Assembly (NCBI RefSeq): GCF_020034665.1 | Contig: NZ_JAIQDI010000001.1 | Span: 3,348,001-3,412,000, forward strand | From: Niabella beijingensis | GTDB lineage: Bacteria > Bacteroidota > Bacteroidia > Chitinophagales > Chitinophagaceae | Reading direction: 5' to 3' | Length of the DNA stretch: 64,000 nucleotides | Shown: piece by piece, positions 1-9,580 of the stretch | Position numbering within the stretch: position 1 is the stretch's first letter | Layout: every line of letters begins with the position of its first letter | Notes under the pieces: model-generated | Databases searched by the model: none | What the model was told of the DNA's origin: nothing | Seen by the model: only the letters and a program-made list of their open reading frames with translations | Made by a program: the position numbers and the translations under genes

Positions 1-90
1 ATCAAAGGTACTTTCATCACTTATCCTGAAAGGGAAAGCGTTCCTGAGAACATTAAGGAGCAACTGATTGTTGAATTGTACAGTAAGTAA
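1..90 (+). CDS. rpsD: 30S ribosomal protein S4, C-terminal end (partial)
   Basis: The first 29 codons of the window are open and end at a TAA at 88-90. The translation finishes with ENIKEQLIVELYSK, which is the typical C-terminus of bacterial ribosomal protein S4, the small-subunit assembly protein that binds 16S rRNA. The rest of the gene lies upstream of the window. It is followed by rpoA and rplQ on the same strand, the usual order at the end of the alpha operon. The 105 bases between it and rpoA hold only degenerate AT-rich sequence. Identification rests on this short tail plus gene order. Confidence 0.85.
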   Translation: MKGTFITYPERESVPENIKEQLIVELYSK

Positions 91-195
91 TAGTGAATAG
101 CTACTGGTTAATAGCTGATGGAAATATGCTCCGACTGTTTCCGCTTCAGCGATTAACTTTTAGCGTTTTACCAATAACCATTATAATAAAGTAAA

Positions 196-1197
196 ATGGC
201 AATTTTAAATTTCCACCAGCCGGACAAGATTATTTTGCAAAAGGCTTCAGACTTTGAAGCTCAGTTTGAGTTTCGTCCATTAGAACCGGGCTATGGTGTT
301 ACCATCGGTAACGCATTGCGCCGCGTTTTATTAAGTTCGTTAGAGGGATATGCTATTGTGGGCATCAAGATAGAAGGTGTGGATCACGAATTCGCTACCA
401 TGAAAGGTATCAGTGAAGACGTGGTTGAGATCATCCTAAACTTAAAGCAGGTTCGCTTTAAGAAAATCGTTGATCATGAAGTGGCCAACGAAAAGATCTC
501 CATTTCAGTAAAGAACCAGACAGAGTTTACCGCAGGAATGATCGCCGAAGGAACCCAATCGTTCCAGATCATGAACCCGGAACTGCTGATCTGCACCATG
601 GATTCTTCTTCCAAGCTGGATGTTGAACTGACCATCGGTAAAGGCCGCGGTTATGTTCCGGCAGAAGACAACAAGGTAAAAGACGCACCGGTGGGCTATA
701 TTGCCATCGACTCCATCTTTACACCGATCAAGAATGTAAAATACAGCATCGAAAATACCCGTGTGGAACAACGTACGGACTATGAAAAGCTGCTGATGGA
801 AGTGGTTACAGACGGCACCATTCATCCGGAAGAGGCCGTAAAACAGGCCAGCCGGATCCTGATCCAGCACCTGATGATCATTACGGATGAGAACATCACG
901 TTTGATAATAAGGAAGAGAAGAAAGAGGATATGGTGGATGAGCAGACCCTGCAACTGCGCAAGGTGCTGAAAACCCCGCTGGAGGACCTGGATCTTTCCG
1001 TTCGGGCATTCAACTGTCTGAAAGCGGCCAAGATCAACTCCCTGAGCGAACTGGTTCAGTACGAGCAGGAAGACCTGATGAAGTTCCGGAACTTTGGTCA
1101 GAAATCCCTCTCTGAAATCGAGCAGGTGCTGATCGAAAGAGGCCTGGGCTTTGGCATGGACCTTCAGAAACTGGGAATCGATAAAGACGATTATTAA
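196..1197 (+). CDS. rpoA: DNA-directed RNA polymerase subunit alpha
   Basis: This is the alpha subunit of RNA polymerase, which dimerises to nucleate core assembly and contacts promoter UP elements and activators. The 333 residues are the normal family length. The N-terminal assembly domain (about residues 20-235) contains the conserved stretch GYGVTIGNALRRVLLSSLEG. An acidic/lysine-rich linker (about 238-250) leads to the C-terminal helix-hairpin-helix domain (about 255-325) with LSVRAFNCLKAAKINSL and FGQKSLSEI. The ATG at 196 is the only sensible start. It sits between rpsD and rplQ, so it is part of the ribosomal alpha operon. Nothing is unusual in the protein. Confidence 0.98.
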   Translation: MAILNFHQPDKIILQKASDFEAQFEFRPLEPGYGVTIGNALRRVLLSSLEGYAIVGIKIEGVDHEFATMKGISEDVVEIILNLKQVRFKKIVDHEVANEKISISVKNQTEFTAGMIAEGTQSFQIMNPELLICTMDSSSKLDVELTIGKGRGYVPAEDNKVKDAPVGYIAIDSIFTPIKNVKYSIENTRVEQRTDYEKLLMEVVTDGTIHPEEAVKQASRILIQHLMIITDENITFDNKEEKKEDMVDEQTLQLRKVLKTPLEDLDLSVRAFNCLKAAKINSLSELVQYEQEDLMKFRNFGQKSLSEIEQVLIERGLGFGMDLQKLGIDKDDY

Positions 1198-1200
1198 ATA

Positions 1201-1288
1201 ATTTGGTGATTTGAAAATTTGAGAATGTATTAATAGGTTAGCGTTGGAGCTACGGTTATAATATCTTCAGATTTTCAAATAACCAAAT
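1201..1288. repeat. Imperfect inverted repeat between rpoA and rplQ
   Basis: An 18-base arm at 1201-1218 (ATTTGGTGATTTGAAAAT) pairs with 1271-1288 with a single mismatch across a loop of about 52 bases. It lies in the 206-base gap between rpoA and rplQ. It lacks a T-run, so it is not an obvious intrinsic terminator. It may be a small mobile or processing element. Confidence 0.5.
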
Positions 1289-1403
1289 TTTCAAATTTGT
1301 ATAGTAGGTTACAAATTCCTTGACACGGTGTAACCGAATTTTTTAACCAGGTATTGGGTTTAAACCTGAAACGTTGAACCTAAAACCTTAAATAATAAAT
1401 GTC

Positions 1404-1970
1404 ATGCGTCACGGAGACAAAATCAAAAATTTAAGTCGCACCAAAGCACACAGGGATGCGTTATTGCGTAATCTTTCCTGCCAGCTGATCGAGCACAAGC
1501 GTATTGTAACCACTGTTGCAAAAGCAAAAGCATTACGGGTATATGTAGAACCCCTGATCACCAAGAGCAAGGAGAATACCACTCATCAGCGTCGTATCGT
1601 ATTCAGTCATTTACAGGATAAAGAAGCCGTTAAAGAACTTTTTGCTGCTGTGGCTCCTAAAGTAGGTGGCCGCCCCGGTGGTTATACCCGTATCATCAAA
1701 CTGGGCATCCGCCCCGGTGATGCTGCTGAAAAAGCAATGATCGAACTGGTAGACTTCAACGAGGTTTACGGTAAAGGAACCGACGAAAAAGCTGCCGGTA
1801 AGCGTACCCGCCGCCGCGGAGGAAGCGCAAAGAAAAAAGCAGAAGAAGCAGTTCCGGCTGCAGAAGAGGCAACAACACCGGTTGAAGAAGTAAAAGAAAC
1901 AGCTCCTGCAGCAACCGAAGCCGCACCTGCAGCTGAGGCCGCTACAGAAGACGAAAGCAAAGAAGCTTGA
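1404..1970 (+). CDS. rplQ: 50S ribosomal protein L17 with long Ala/Glu-rich tail
   Basis: L17 is a large-subunit protein near the peptide exit tunnel. The start [24 protein letters not shown] is the family signature. The conserved core continues to about residue 122, including KEAVKELF and [28 protein letters not shown] sequence. After a basic patch (KRTRRRGG, about 133-140) the protein continues for about 45 residues of low-complexity Ala/Glu/Thr/Pro. The E. coli protein is about 127 residues, so the tail is an extension; acidic extensions of L17 are common in Bacteroidota. It is the last gene of the alpha operon and is followed directly by a strong terminator. Confidence 0.97.
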   Translation: MRHGDKIKNLSRTKAHRDALLRNLSCQLIEHKRIVTTVAKAKALRVYVEPLITKSKENTTHQRRIVFSHLQDKEAVKELFAAVAPKVGGRPGGYTRIIKLGIRPGDAAEKAMIELVDFNEVYGKGTDEKAAGKRTRRRGGSAKKKAEEAVPAAEEATTPVEEVKETAPAATEAAPAAEAATEDESKEA

Positions 1971-1990
1971 TTCTTTTAAAATTATAAGTA

Positions 1991-2020
1991 AACCCCGCCG
2001 TTCCACCGGCGGGGTTTTTT
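1991..2020 (+). terminator. Rho-independent terminator of the alpha operon
   Basis: A perfect 8-bp GC stem (CCCCGCCG at 1993-2000 with CGGCGGGG at 2007-2014) has a 6-base loop and is followed at once by six T. It begins about 20 bases after the rplQ stop codon. Confidence 0.93.
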
Positions 2021-2241
2021 GTGTTTGTCAAAAAGAGAAATGCCCCTGATCCTGTTTGAGAAATTGTAATAAATACATTTGATTGTTAGATGATGTATAA
2101 AGAAATGATTAAATGCTTGAAAATGATAAGTGGTGTAGCGGAAAAATAGTATCTTCAACGCTGTTTAATTCTTTGCGGAACGGACCTTTCCCTTTCGGGA
2201 ACGGGGCCGGGAGCGATCACAAAAAATCAAACGGGAAGCAT

Positions 2242-4824
2242 ATGGATGTGGTAAGCAGCCAATCGGTTCAGCACTTTAAAAATGATGTAGGGACGCGGTT
2301 TCAATTGTACAATAGTTTATTTACTTCTTTGCCGTTTAACCGCATTGAGAAGACCGGGATCCTGCTGTCCCTGCTGTCCAATATGTGTGAGGAGGGATAC
2401 GAAAAGGCTTTGAGTCCGGTTGAAATTGTAGATGATTTTTTTAACAGGCATACTTCTTATCCCAGCACAAAAGCACAGGTAGACCTGCTTTTCCGGCTGG
2501 TACAGTATATCGAGCGCCAGGTGGTGCTGTTTGATGCACTGGAAGACGCCTCCTATAAGAATATCAACGATCTGAGTGGCGCGGGTACCCTGAAACAGCT
2601 GATGTCTGAAGTGGTGCAGAACAATAAGGAGGCGGATTTTGAACAGGTACTGAAAGATTTTTGTGTGCGGCTGGTGCTTACCGCGCATCCCACACAATTC
2701 TATCCGGGCTCTGTACTGGGCATCATCCGGGATCTCAGCAGCGCTCTGATAAAAAACGACGCCAGTGAGATCAATGTACTGTTGCAGCAACTGGGGAAAA
2801 CCCCTTTTTTAAAGAAGAAGAAACCTACGCCTTATGACGAGGCCGTGAGCCTGATCTGGTACCTGGAGAATGTATTCTATCCCGCTGCCGGGCGGATCGT
2901 GGGAGCCCTGAAGAACCAGTTCCCTCAGATCGACACAGCCAAACATGCCTTGCTGAAGATGGGCTTCTGGCCGGGGGGTGACCGGGATGGAAATCCCTTT
3001 GTAACCACCGATACCACCCTGCAGGTGGCGGGTGCACTGCGCGGCGCTATTCTGAAATGTTATTACCTGGATGTGCGCCGGCTCCGGCGCCGGCTTACGT
3101 TCCAGGGCATTGAAGAAAAACTGACCGAGCTGGAACAGCAACTATATGATGAAGTATTTGTGCCGGGTTATGAATCGAAGATCCGGACAGGAGCGATCAT
3201 TGAAACACTGGAAGCAATAAAAGTGATCGTGAACGAAAATCACAACGGACTTTTTGTTCCCAAGATCCAGAACCTGATCAATAAGATCGAGATCTTCGGA
3301 CTGCATTTCGCATCACTGGACATCCGCCAGGATAGCTCCATTCATGAAAAACTCTATTCACAGATCGCGGCTTCCGGCGCCGGTGTGCTTCCGGAGGGGT
3401 ATGATCAGTTACCGGATAAACAAAAGATCGCGCTGCTGCTGGAGCTGCCAAAAGCAGATGTAGCCTCATTTTTAAAGGACGACGTGGTAAAGGATACCGC
3501 ACAGGTAGTGGATGCGGTTCGCGCCATCCAGGCTGCAAACGGTGAAGAAGGATGTAACCGTTATATTATCAGTCATTGCACCAGTGTGCTGAACATCATC
3601 GAGGTGGTAGGGCTGTTCCGCCTTGGCGGGATCTCGGGGGAAGCATTAAATGTGGATGTTGTTCCACTATTTGAAACGATCGAGGATCTGCAGAATGCCG
3701 GTACTATTATGAAGGACCTGTATTCGATCCCTGCCTATAAGGAACACCTGCTGCGCCGCGGCAAAACGCAGACTATTATGGTGGGCTTTTCCGATGGTAC
3801 AAAAGATGGTGGTTACCTGATGGCAAACTGGGGCATTTACCGCGCAAAGGAAGAGCTGACGCGCATTACCCGGCAATATGGGTTTGATGTGATCTTTTTC
3901 GATGGAAGAGGTGGCCCTCCTTCAAGGGGTGGCGGCAAGACCCATAAGTTTTATGCATCCATGGGCAGTCATATCTCCAACAAGGAGATCCAGCTGACCA
4001 TACAGGGGCAGACCGTAAGTGCGAACTTCGGCATCATTGAATCAGCACAGTTCAATCTGGAACAGCTGATCAATGCGGGCGTATCCAATTCGCTGTTCAC
4101 CGACCGTTATCCGCCGCTGAGCGGAAAGAAGGAAGAGCTGATGCAGGAGCTGGCCTCCTACGGGTTTGATGCCTACCTGAAACTGAAAGAACATCCGCAA
4201 CTGGCGAATTACCTGTATGAAATGAGCCCGCTGCGTTTTTATAATGAAACCAATATCGGGAGCCGCCCTGCTAAAAGGGGGCAGTCGCAATCTTCTTTCT
4301 CTTTGGGCGATCTGCGGGCCATTCCCTTTGCCGGTGCCTGGAGCCAGCTGAAACAAAACGTTCCCGGTTTTTATGGTGTGGGCACGGCGCTGAAAAAAAT
4401 GGAATACATCGGCCGGTTTGAAGAACTGAAAAAGCTCTACAAGGAATCCCTGTATTTCAAAACGCTGCTGGACAACTGCGAGATGGCGATGTCTAAATCC
4501 TATTTCCCCATTACCGCCTATATTGAAAAAGATGAACAGTTTGGTGAGATCTGGAAGATGATCTACGACGAGTATATGCTGACAAAAGAATACCTGCTGA
4601 AGCTTTCCGGGCATGATACGCTGATGGCCTCTTACCCGGTGGACAAGCTTTCGATCCGTATGCGGGAGCGCATTGTAAAACCACTGGTAACCATCCAGCA
4701 GTATGCGCTGGTAAAACTGCGGGAAGGTGGTGATGAGATGGAGGAGCCGCTGCGCGACGCTTACGGGAAGCTGGTAATGCGCTGCTCATTCGGCATCATC
4801 AATGCCGGGCGTAACTCCGCATAA
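2242..4824 (+). CDS. ppc: Phosphoenolpyruvate carboxylase
   Basis: The enzyme carboxylates phosphoenolpyruvate with bicarbonate to oxaloacetate, refilling the TCA cycle in the cytoplasm. Family signatures are clear: LTAHPTQFYPGSVLG with the catalytic His (about residue 149), GFWPGGDRDGNPFVT, and the glycine-rich loop FFDGRGGPPSRGGGKTH. I chose the ATG at 2242, giving 860 residues, because the 43 codons upstream (in-frame ATG at 2113) show no family resemblance and look like leader sequence. The C-terminus ends NAGRNSA rather than the QNTG of E. coli-type enzymes, so it belongs to a divergent branch. It is monocistronic, converging with the rhamnosidase gene. Confidence 0.95.
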   Translation: MDVVSSQSVQHFKNDVGTRFQLYNSLFTSLPFNRIEKTGILLSLLSNMCEEGYEKALSPVEIVDDFFNRHTSYPSTKAQVDLLFRLVQYIERQVVLFDALEDASYKNINDLSGAGTLKQLMSEVVQNNKEADFEQVLKDFCVRLVLTAHPTQFYPGSVLGIIRDLSSALIKNDASEINVLLQQLGKTPFLKKKKPTPYDEAVSLIWYLENVFYPAAGRIVGALKNQFPQIDTAKHALLKMGFWPGGDRDGNPFVTTDTTLQVAGALRGAILKCYYLDVRRLRRRLTFQGIEEKLTELEQQLYDEVFVPGYESKIRTGAIIETLEAIKVIVNENHNGLFVPKIQNLINKIEIFGLHFASLDIRQDSSIHEKLYSQIAASGAGVLPEGYDQLPDKQKIALLLELPKADVASFLKDDVVKDTAQVVDAVRAIQAANGEEGCNRYIISHCTSVLNIIEVVGLFRLGGISGEALNVDVVPLFETIEDLQNAGTIMKDLYSIPAYKEHLLRRGKTQTIMVGFSDGTKDGGYLMANWGIYRAKEELTRITRQYGFDVIFFDGRGGPPSRGGGKTHKFYASMGSHISNKEIQLTIQGQTVSANFGIIESAQFNLEQLINAGVSNSLFTDRYPPLSGKKEELMQELASYGFDAYLKLKEHPQLANYLYEMSPLRFYNETNIGSRPAKRGQSQSSFSLGDLRAIPFAGAWSQLKQNVPGFYGVGTALKKMEYIGRFEELKKLYKESLYFKTLLDNCEMAMSKSYFPITAYIEKDEQFGEIWKMIYDEYMLTKEYLLKLSGHDTLMASYPVDKLSIRMRERIVKPLVTIQQYALVKLREGGDEMEEPLRDAYGKLVMRCSFGIINAGRNSA

Positions 4825-4847
4825 CGACGGACACCTGGTTCTTCTGA

Positions 4848-7511
4848 CTATTTCTTTTTAAGCTGAAATGAATAAGTACCGGATGACAATGTATAACTGC
4901 CATCCGGATTTTTTATACCCGGCAGTTGCCGGTTCCGTTCCGGCTCCCAGGATGCCGGAAGATAGAAGGTGGCACTGCTGTTGGCCGGTATCACGCATTC
5001 ATAAACCACCTGGTGCTTCGATTTTTTCCAGGATGAGCGGATGCTGCCGCGGACGCTGTTATAGGTAGCGTTGAAGGTATTAAGACCGGTAACAAAATTG
5101 GGTTTTAAAAGTATATTGCTGAATCCCGGATGCTCCGGGTCGGGGAAGATGCCGCCCAGTGCTTTGTAAAACCAGGCTCCGATATCACCAAACATAATGT
5201 GATTCAGCGAGGCGTCGCGCTTTGCATCAATCTGCCAGTTCTCATACAATGTGGTTGCGCCGTTTTCAATCCACCAGCCCCAAGAGGGATACGTGGTGCG
5301 TGCTGCAAGCTGATAGGCAAGATCGGCATAACCGTTTTCGCTCAGTACATTCAGCACGGCTTTGGCACCAAGGATACCCACATCCAGCTGGATGCCGTCC
5401 GCTGTTACTTTTTTGGCAAGATTGGCCACCACTCTGGCTTTCAGGGCATCGGGAACAACGCCCCAGTAAACGGGTGTGCTCAGTTCGGTTTGCAGGCCGG
5501 TACCATAGATCCCGGTAGTAACATCCAGGTATTTATCATTAATGGCCTTTCTGATCTTTTCTGCCAGCGCCATATAGCGGCTGGCTGCTTCTTTCTTATT
5601 GAAAAGCGCTGCTGCTTTAGCAAGTATTGTTACGTCCTTGTAATAGTAAAGCGAAGAGGTCAGCTCCACAGGGGATTTGGATTTCACCGGCACCCAGTCC
5701 CCGAGCCCCCATGTGGTAAGACCGGTAGGATACAGCTCGGTGATATGGTCTACATAACTTTTTATGTTCTCGTAGTTATCGGCCAGCGGTTTGGTATCTC
5801 CATAAAACTGGTAGAGCGTCCATGGGATAATGGCAATGGTACTGGTCCAGTCGGGACCATTAGCCCACTGATAGCCCCAGCCGCTGGTGGGGATGATGGC
5901 GGGAAGCACGCCGTTGGGCTGTTGTTCATCCCGGTGATCTGCCAGCCATTTTTCGTAAACGGTGATGCCATCAAAGTTATAGAGCCCGGTTTCCAGTGCG
6001 ATAACGGCATCGCCCGTCCATCCGTTTTTCTCCCGTTGCGGGCAATCGGTCGGGTAGCCGAAGAGGTTGGAGAGATAAGAATTGTTCGTGGCCTCCCAGA
6101 TCTTGTTGATAAGCGGGCTTCCGGTGGCAACAGTACCCACCGGTGGCACATCACTGTGCATAAAATAACCGGTAAGACTGGAGCTGCCGAGCTGCACCGG
6201 TTTGCTGCTGATGACTTCCACATACTGGAAGCCCTTGTAGTTAAAACGGGGTTTGAAGGTTTCTTCTCCTGTGCCTTTTAACGTAAAGATATCTGTCTGG
6301 AACGGATCACTATCATCCGTAGGGCGGTAATGGACATTAATATTGGAAAGATCCGCGTGGCCGGAAGAATGGATGCGCTCGGAGTGGATCAGCCGGAGCA
6401 CGGTTCCTGCCGCGCCTGAAACGCGGATCTCGCTGACCCCTGAGATATTCCGGCCGAGGTTGAACACATAATTTGTGTCATTGAATTTTTTGAGGTCCAC
6501 CGGGGTGATCTTCACAACGTCCCTTATAGGGTGCAGTGTCTGGGCGGTTATCTGCCGGGAAGGCACTGAGCGATCGATAGCGGAAGCCCATTTGGAATCA
6601 TCAAATTCCGGTTGGTTCCAACCAGGGATCTCGTTCCGGGCATCGTAATGCTCGGCGGTGTAAATGCTGTTGAACCGCACCGGGCTCAAAGCCGTTTTCC
6701 AGCTTCTGTCGGTGGAAATGGTTTCCGCTGATCCGTCGGAATAAGTGATCCGGAGATCCAGGCAGAAGGCCGGCCGGTTGCGCCAGGGCGCTTTATCGAA
6801 GAACCAAACTGCAGTAGACTGATGATTATACCATCCGTTGCCCAACAAAACACCGATCGCATTTTTCCCCGGTTTCAGCTGGTCGGTAATGTCATAGGTA
6901 ACATACAGATTCCTCCGGTCGAAGCGGGTGTACATGGGATCCAGCCGGTGATCGCCGATCTTCCGGGCATTCAGTGAAAGTTCATAAAGACCCGCTGCTG
7001 CAATGTAGACCCGGGCGGATTTGACGGTCTTCGACAGGTTGAACGATTTTCTGAAGTAAGGGGCGGGCAATAGCTTTATATCCGTACCATCACTGATCCA
7101 TCCTCCTTTCCAGTTGGTTTGCTGCATCATGCCCGTTTCAAAAAATGCCGGTGCTGCTGCGGGATAGCGCCGGCCATCCTTTCCGGTAAGTGTAACGCTC
7201 CAGCGGTAGCGGGTAAACGGCTCCAGTTCCTGTCCTTTGTAGGTAATAAGGGTCTGAGCGGAAGCTACTGTGCCGGAATTCCACATTTCCTGTCCGTCTT
7301 CCTTTTGTACGGTCACCTGGTAGCTTTGTTGTACTGCACCCGGCTCATTATCCTGAAGCACCCAGCTGAAGCGGGGCAGGGGATTATCGATACCCAGCGG
7401 ATCAGTTAAATGTTCGCATCGGAGCCGGGAAGCACCGGTTCCGGATTGTGCCATTGATAAGGTTGAAATGAACAGGCTCCCGGCCAGGAATAAAAAAATA
7501 AACGGTTTCAT
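4848..7511 (-). CDS. Exported alpha-L-rhamnosidase, glycoside hydrolase family 78
   Basis: It is predicted to remove terminal alpha-L-rhamnose from plant glycosides or pectin in the periplasm. A signal peptide (MKPFIFLFLAGSLFIS, cleavage near AQSG) is followed by two N-terminal beta-sandwich regions (about 25-440) and an (alpha/alpha)6 barrel (about 450-790). The barrel carries the GH78 hallmark DCPQREKNGWTGDAV (about 487-501) with the acidic catalytic residues, and WWIENGATTLYENW. A C-terminal beta domain ends the protein. The ATG at 7511 is preferred over an in-frame TTG nine bases upstream because it begins the signal peptide. It is divergent from the GH127-like gene, so both may act on rhamnose/arabinose-containing plant glycans. 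The length of 887 residues is normal. Confidence 0.93.
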   Translation of the reverse strand: MKPFIFLFLAGSLFISTLSMAQSGTGASRLRCEHLTDPLGIDNPLPRFSWVLQDNEPGAVQQSYQVTVQKEDGQEMWNSGTVASAQTLITYKGQELEPFTRYRWSVTLTGKDGRRYPAAAPAFFETGMMQQTNWKGGWISDGTDIKLLPAPYFRKSFNLSKTVKSARVYIAAAGLYELSLNARKIGDHRLDPMYTRFDRRNLYVTYDITDQLKPGKNAIGVLLGNGWYNHQSTAVWFFDKAPWRNRPAFCLDLRITYSDGSAETISTDRSWKTALSPVRFNSIYTAEHYDARNEIPGWNQPEFDDSKWASAIDRSVPSRQITAQTLHPIRDVVKITPVDLKKFNDTNYVFNLGRNISGVSEIRVSGAAGTVLRLIHSERIHSSGHADLSNINVHYRPTDDSDPFQTDIFTLKGTGEETFKPRFNYKGFQYVEVISSKPVQLGSSSLTGYFMHSDVPPVGTVATGSPLINKIWEATNNSYLSNLFGYPTDCPQREKNGWTGDAVIALETGLYNFDGITVYEKWLADHRDEQQPNGVLPAIIPTSGWGYQWANGPDWTSTIAIIPWTLYQFYGDTKPLADNYENIKSYVDHITELYPTGLTTWGLGDWVPVKSKSPVELTSSLYYYKDVTILAKAAALFNKKEAASRYMALAEKIRKAINDKYLDVTTGIYGTGLQTELSTPVYWGVVPDALKARVVANLAKKVTADGIQLDVGILGAKAVLNVLSENGYADLAYQLAARTTYPSWGWWIENGATTLYENWQIDAKRDASLNHIMFGDIGAWFYKALGGIFPDPEHPGFSNILLKPNFVTGLNTFNATYNSVRGSIRSSWKKSKHQVVYECVIPANSSATFYLPASWEPERNRQLPGIKNPDGSYTLSSGTYSFQLKKK

Positions 7512-7657
7512 GTGCGGCAAGAAATTTTTACAGTGGCTGCATCAATGCAGGCTACAATAATAATACATCTCGGCTGAAAATATTATTTTCAGGACAGTAC
7601 AGGACGGTTGTCCGGTGATTCTTCTTACCTTATAACCTGCCTGAAAAAAAATAACAA

Positions 7658-9520
7658 ATGAAACTACGATTTGCTGTCATTTTATTCTTTATCACCCTGA
7701 AGACCGGTGCCCGGGTTCCCGATATATGGTATACACCTGATTTTACCGGTTTGAAAATCCAGGGCTATATTGGTGATAAACTGGATGCCTGTATCAGAAA
7801 CGGTATCCTGCAAACGGATGAGGATTATCTGGTGGCTCCTTTTCGTCAGCGGAATGAGCGTTCGCGCTGGCAAACGGAGTTTTGGGGAAAATGGTTTACG
7901 GCAGCTGCGGCAGCCTACCGCTACACAACTGATCCGCAACTGCTGAAGAAAATGCAACAGGCAGTTCAGGGATTATTGAGCACGCAGACACCGGACGGAT
8001 ATATCGGAAATTATGCCCCGGAATACCGCTTACAGCAATGGGATATCTGGGGTATGAAATATTGCCTGCTGGGGTTGCTGGACTACTATGCCATCACCAA
8101 AGATCCGGCTACACTGGCCGGAATGAAAAAGCTGGCAGACTATGCAGCCAATGCCATCATGAAGAGCAGGGTGCCGTTATTCCGTCTCGGAAATTATAAG
8201 GGAATGGCCGCGGCTTCCATACTGGAACCAGTGGTACGGCTTTATCAATTGACCAAAGAAAAAAGATACCTTGATTTTGCGGAGGCCATTGTTGCTTCCT
8301 GGGATGATCCCGGTTCCTCCCGGTTGATCCGGAAAGCGCTGGAGCAGGTTCCGGTGGGCGCGCGGTTTCCTGTACCCAAGGTGTGGTACGGACCTGATAA
8401 TGGTCAGAAAGCATATGAAATGATGTCCTGTTATGAAGGGTTGCTGGAGCTGTACCGGGTTACGGGAAATAAGACCTATCTGGATGCCGTTACAGCCGCA
8501 GCCGATAATATCCGGGAGACCGAGATCATGATCACAGGATCGGGCGCCAGTATGGAATGCTGGTTTGGTGGTGCTGCCACACAATCCATCCCGGTTAAGC
8601 ATACCATGGAAGCCTGTGTTACCGTAACATGGCTGAAGCTTTGCCTGCAGTTGCTGCGCGTTACCGGGGATGTAAAATGGGCCAATGAGATCGAAAAAGG
8701 GTATTACAATGCCTTACTCGGCGCCATGAAACCGGATGGATCTACCTGGAGTAAATATATCGGAATGAAGGGACGGCGATACCTGGGCGAGGACCAGTGC
8801 GGTATGACCACCAATTGCTGTATCGCCAACGGACCGCGGGGTATAATGCTGGCAACCGGGGAGGCGGTGATGGAGGGGCGCGATGGTGTTGCGATCAATT
8901 TTTATTCTCCAATGAAAGCTGTTTTCTTGTTGCATGGTGCTAATGGCCGGCAGCTCACTCTTGAAATGGCGACAGGCTATCCGGTCTCCAATGAAGCAAC
9001 CCTGCGGGTAGAACCGCAGCAGGCCGCTGAATTCACCCTACAGCTGCGGATCCCCGAGTGGAGTACCTCCACAACCATTACAGTAAATGGAACACCTGCC
9101 GGAACCGCACGGCCGGGCACCTATACAGCCGTCAAACGTAAATGGAAAAAGGGGGATGTCATCCGGATCCGGTTTGACATGCAGGTGCGTTTATTTTCCC
9201 CTGCAAAAGATCCGTATCATTATGCATTGCTTTATGGCCCGCTGGTACTGGCGGCCGACCTCCGGTATCAGCAGGCGCCCTTTTTCGATTGCTATACACC
9301 CGTGATAAAAGATAAGCGGATACCGGTTACCGTCAGCGACGGAAGCAGGAATAATGTATTGCTTGAGGCACACATCCCGATGAACCGGGAAACGGACGGC
9401 CTGGTAATGCAGACCGATGAACTGGTGCTTACCGATTTTGCCTCGGCGGGGAATACCCGGAATGAGCGTTCTGCCTATACCGTATGGCTGCAAAGAATAC
9501 GGGATGTTTCAAAAGAGTAA
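7658..9520 (+). CDS. Beta-L-arabinofuranosidase-like enzyme, GH127 (DUF1680)
   Basis: GH127 enzymes hydrolyse beta-L-arabinofuranosyl bonds using a zinc-bound cysteine nucleophile. The cluster known from Bifidobacterium HypBA1 (Glu338, Cys340, Cys417, Cys418) maps here to MEACVTV (Glu318, Cys320) and TTNCCIANG (Cys387, Cys388). Glu300 in MECWFGG may be the acid/base. The N-terminus looks like a weak signal peptide, so export is likely but not certain. An (alpha/alpha)6 barrel (about 40-420) is followed by beta-sandwich domains. The 620-residue length is typical. It is transcribed divergently from the GH78 gene with a 146-base shared upstream region. Other DUF1680 specificities cannot be excluded. 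Confidence 0.87.
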   Translation: MKLRFAVILFFITLKTGARVPDIWYTPDFTGLKIQGYIGDKLDACIRNGILQTDEDYLVAPFRQRNERSRWQTEFWGKWFTAAAAAYRYTTDPQLLKKMQQAVQGLLSTQTPDGYIGNYAPEYRLQQWDIWGMKYCLLGLLDYYAITKDPATLAGMKKLADYAANAIMKSRVPLFRLGNYKGMAAASILEPVVRLYQLTKEKRYLDFAEAIVASWDDPGSSRLIRKALEQVPVGARFPVPKVWYGPDNGQKAYEMMSCYEGLLELYRVTGNKTYLDAVTAAADNIRETEIMITGSGASMECWFGGAATQSIPVKHTMEACVTVTWLKLCLQLLRVTGDVKWANEIEKGYYNALLGAMKPDGSTWSKYIGMKGRRYLGEDQCGMTTNCCIANGPRGIMLATGEAVMEGRDGVAINFYSPMKAVFLLHGANGRQLTLEMATGYPVSNEATLRVEPQQAAEFTLQLRIPEWSTSTTITVNGTPAGTARPGTYTAVKRKWKKGDVIRIRFDMQVRLFSPAKDPYHYALLYGPLVLAADLRYQQAPFFDCYTPVIKDKRIPVTVSDGSRNNVLLEAHIPMNRETDGLVMQTDELVLTDFASAGNTRNERSAYTVWLQRIRDVSKE

Positions 9521-9550
9521 GCCGGGCACGGTCCGGCCGGTTGGGGTATT

Positions 9551-9580
9551 TCTTATAATTTTGCACCACAAATTATAAGA
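9551..9580 (+). promoter_or_regulatory. Perfect 11-bp inverted repeat over a TAnnTTTG promoter
   Basis: TCTTATAATTT (9551-9561) is repeated as its exact complement AAATTATAAGA (9570-9580) across an 8-base spacer. The right arm ends directly at the ATG of the next gene. The left arm contains TAATTTTG (9556-9563), an exact match to the Bacteroidota -7 element. The arrangement suits an operator covering the promoter and start of a nearly leaderless transcript, or an RNA hairpin that would hide the start codon. No clear -33 TTTG is seen at the right distance. Confidence 0.6.

Noticed and set aside
2113..2241. 43-codon N-terminal extension of PEP carboxylase from the ATG at 2113
   Set aside because: The extension has no similarity to the family, and the protein from 2242 already has the normal N-terminal region and length.
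5130..6281. Long open frame (383 codons) on the plus strand opposite the rhamnosidase gene
   Set aside because: It is antisense to a complete GH78 gene with clear motifs and shows no recognisable protein pattern; it results from the codon use of the real gene.
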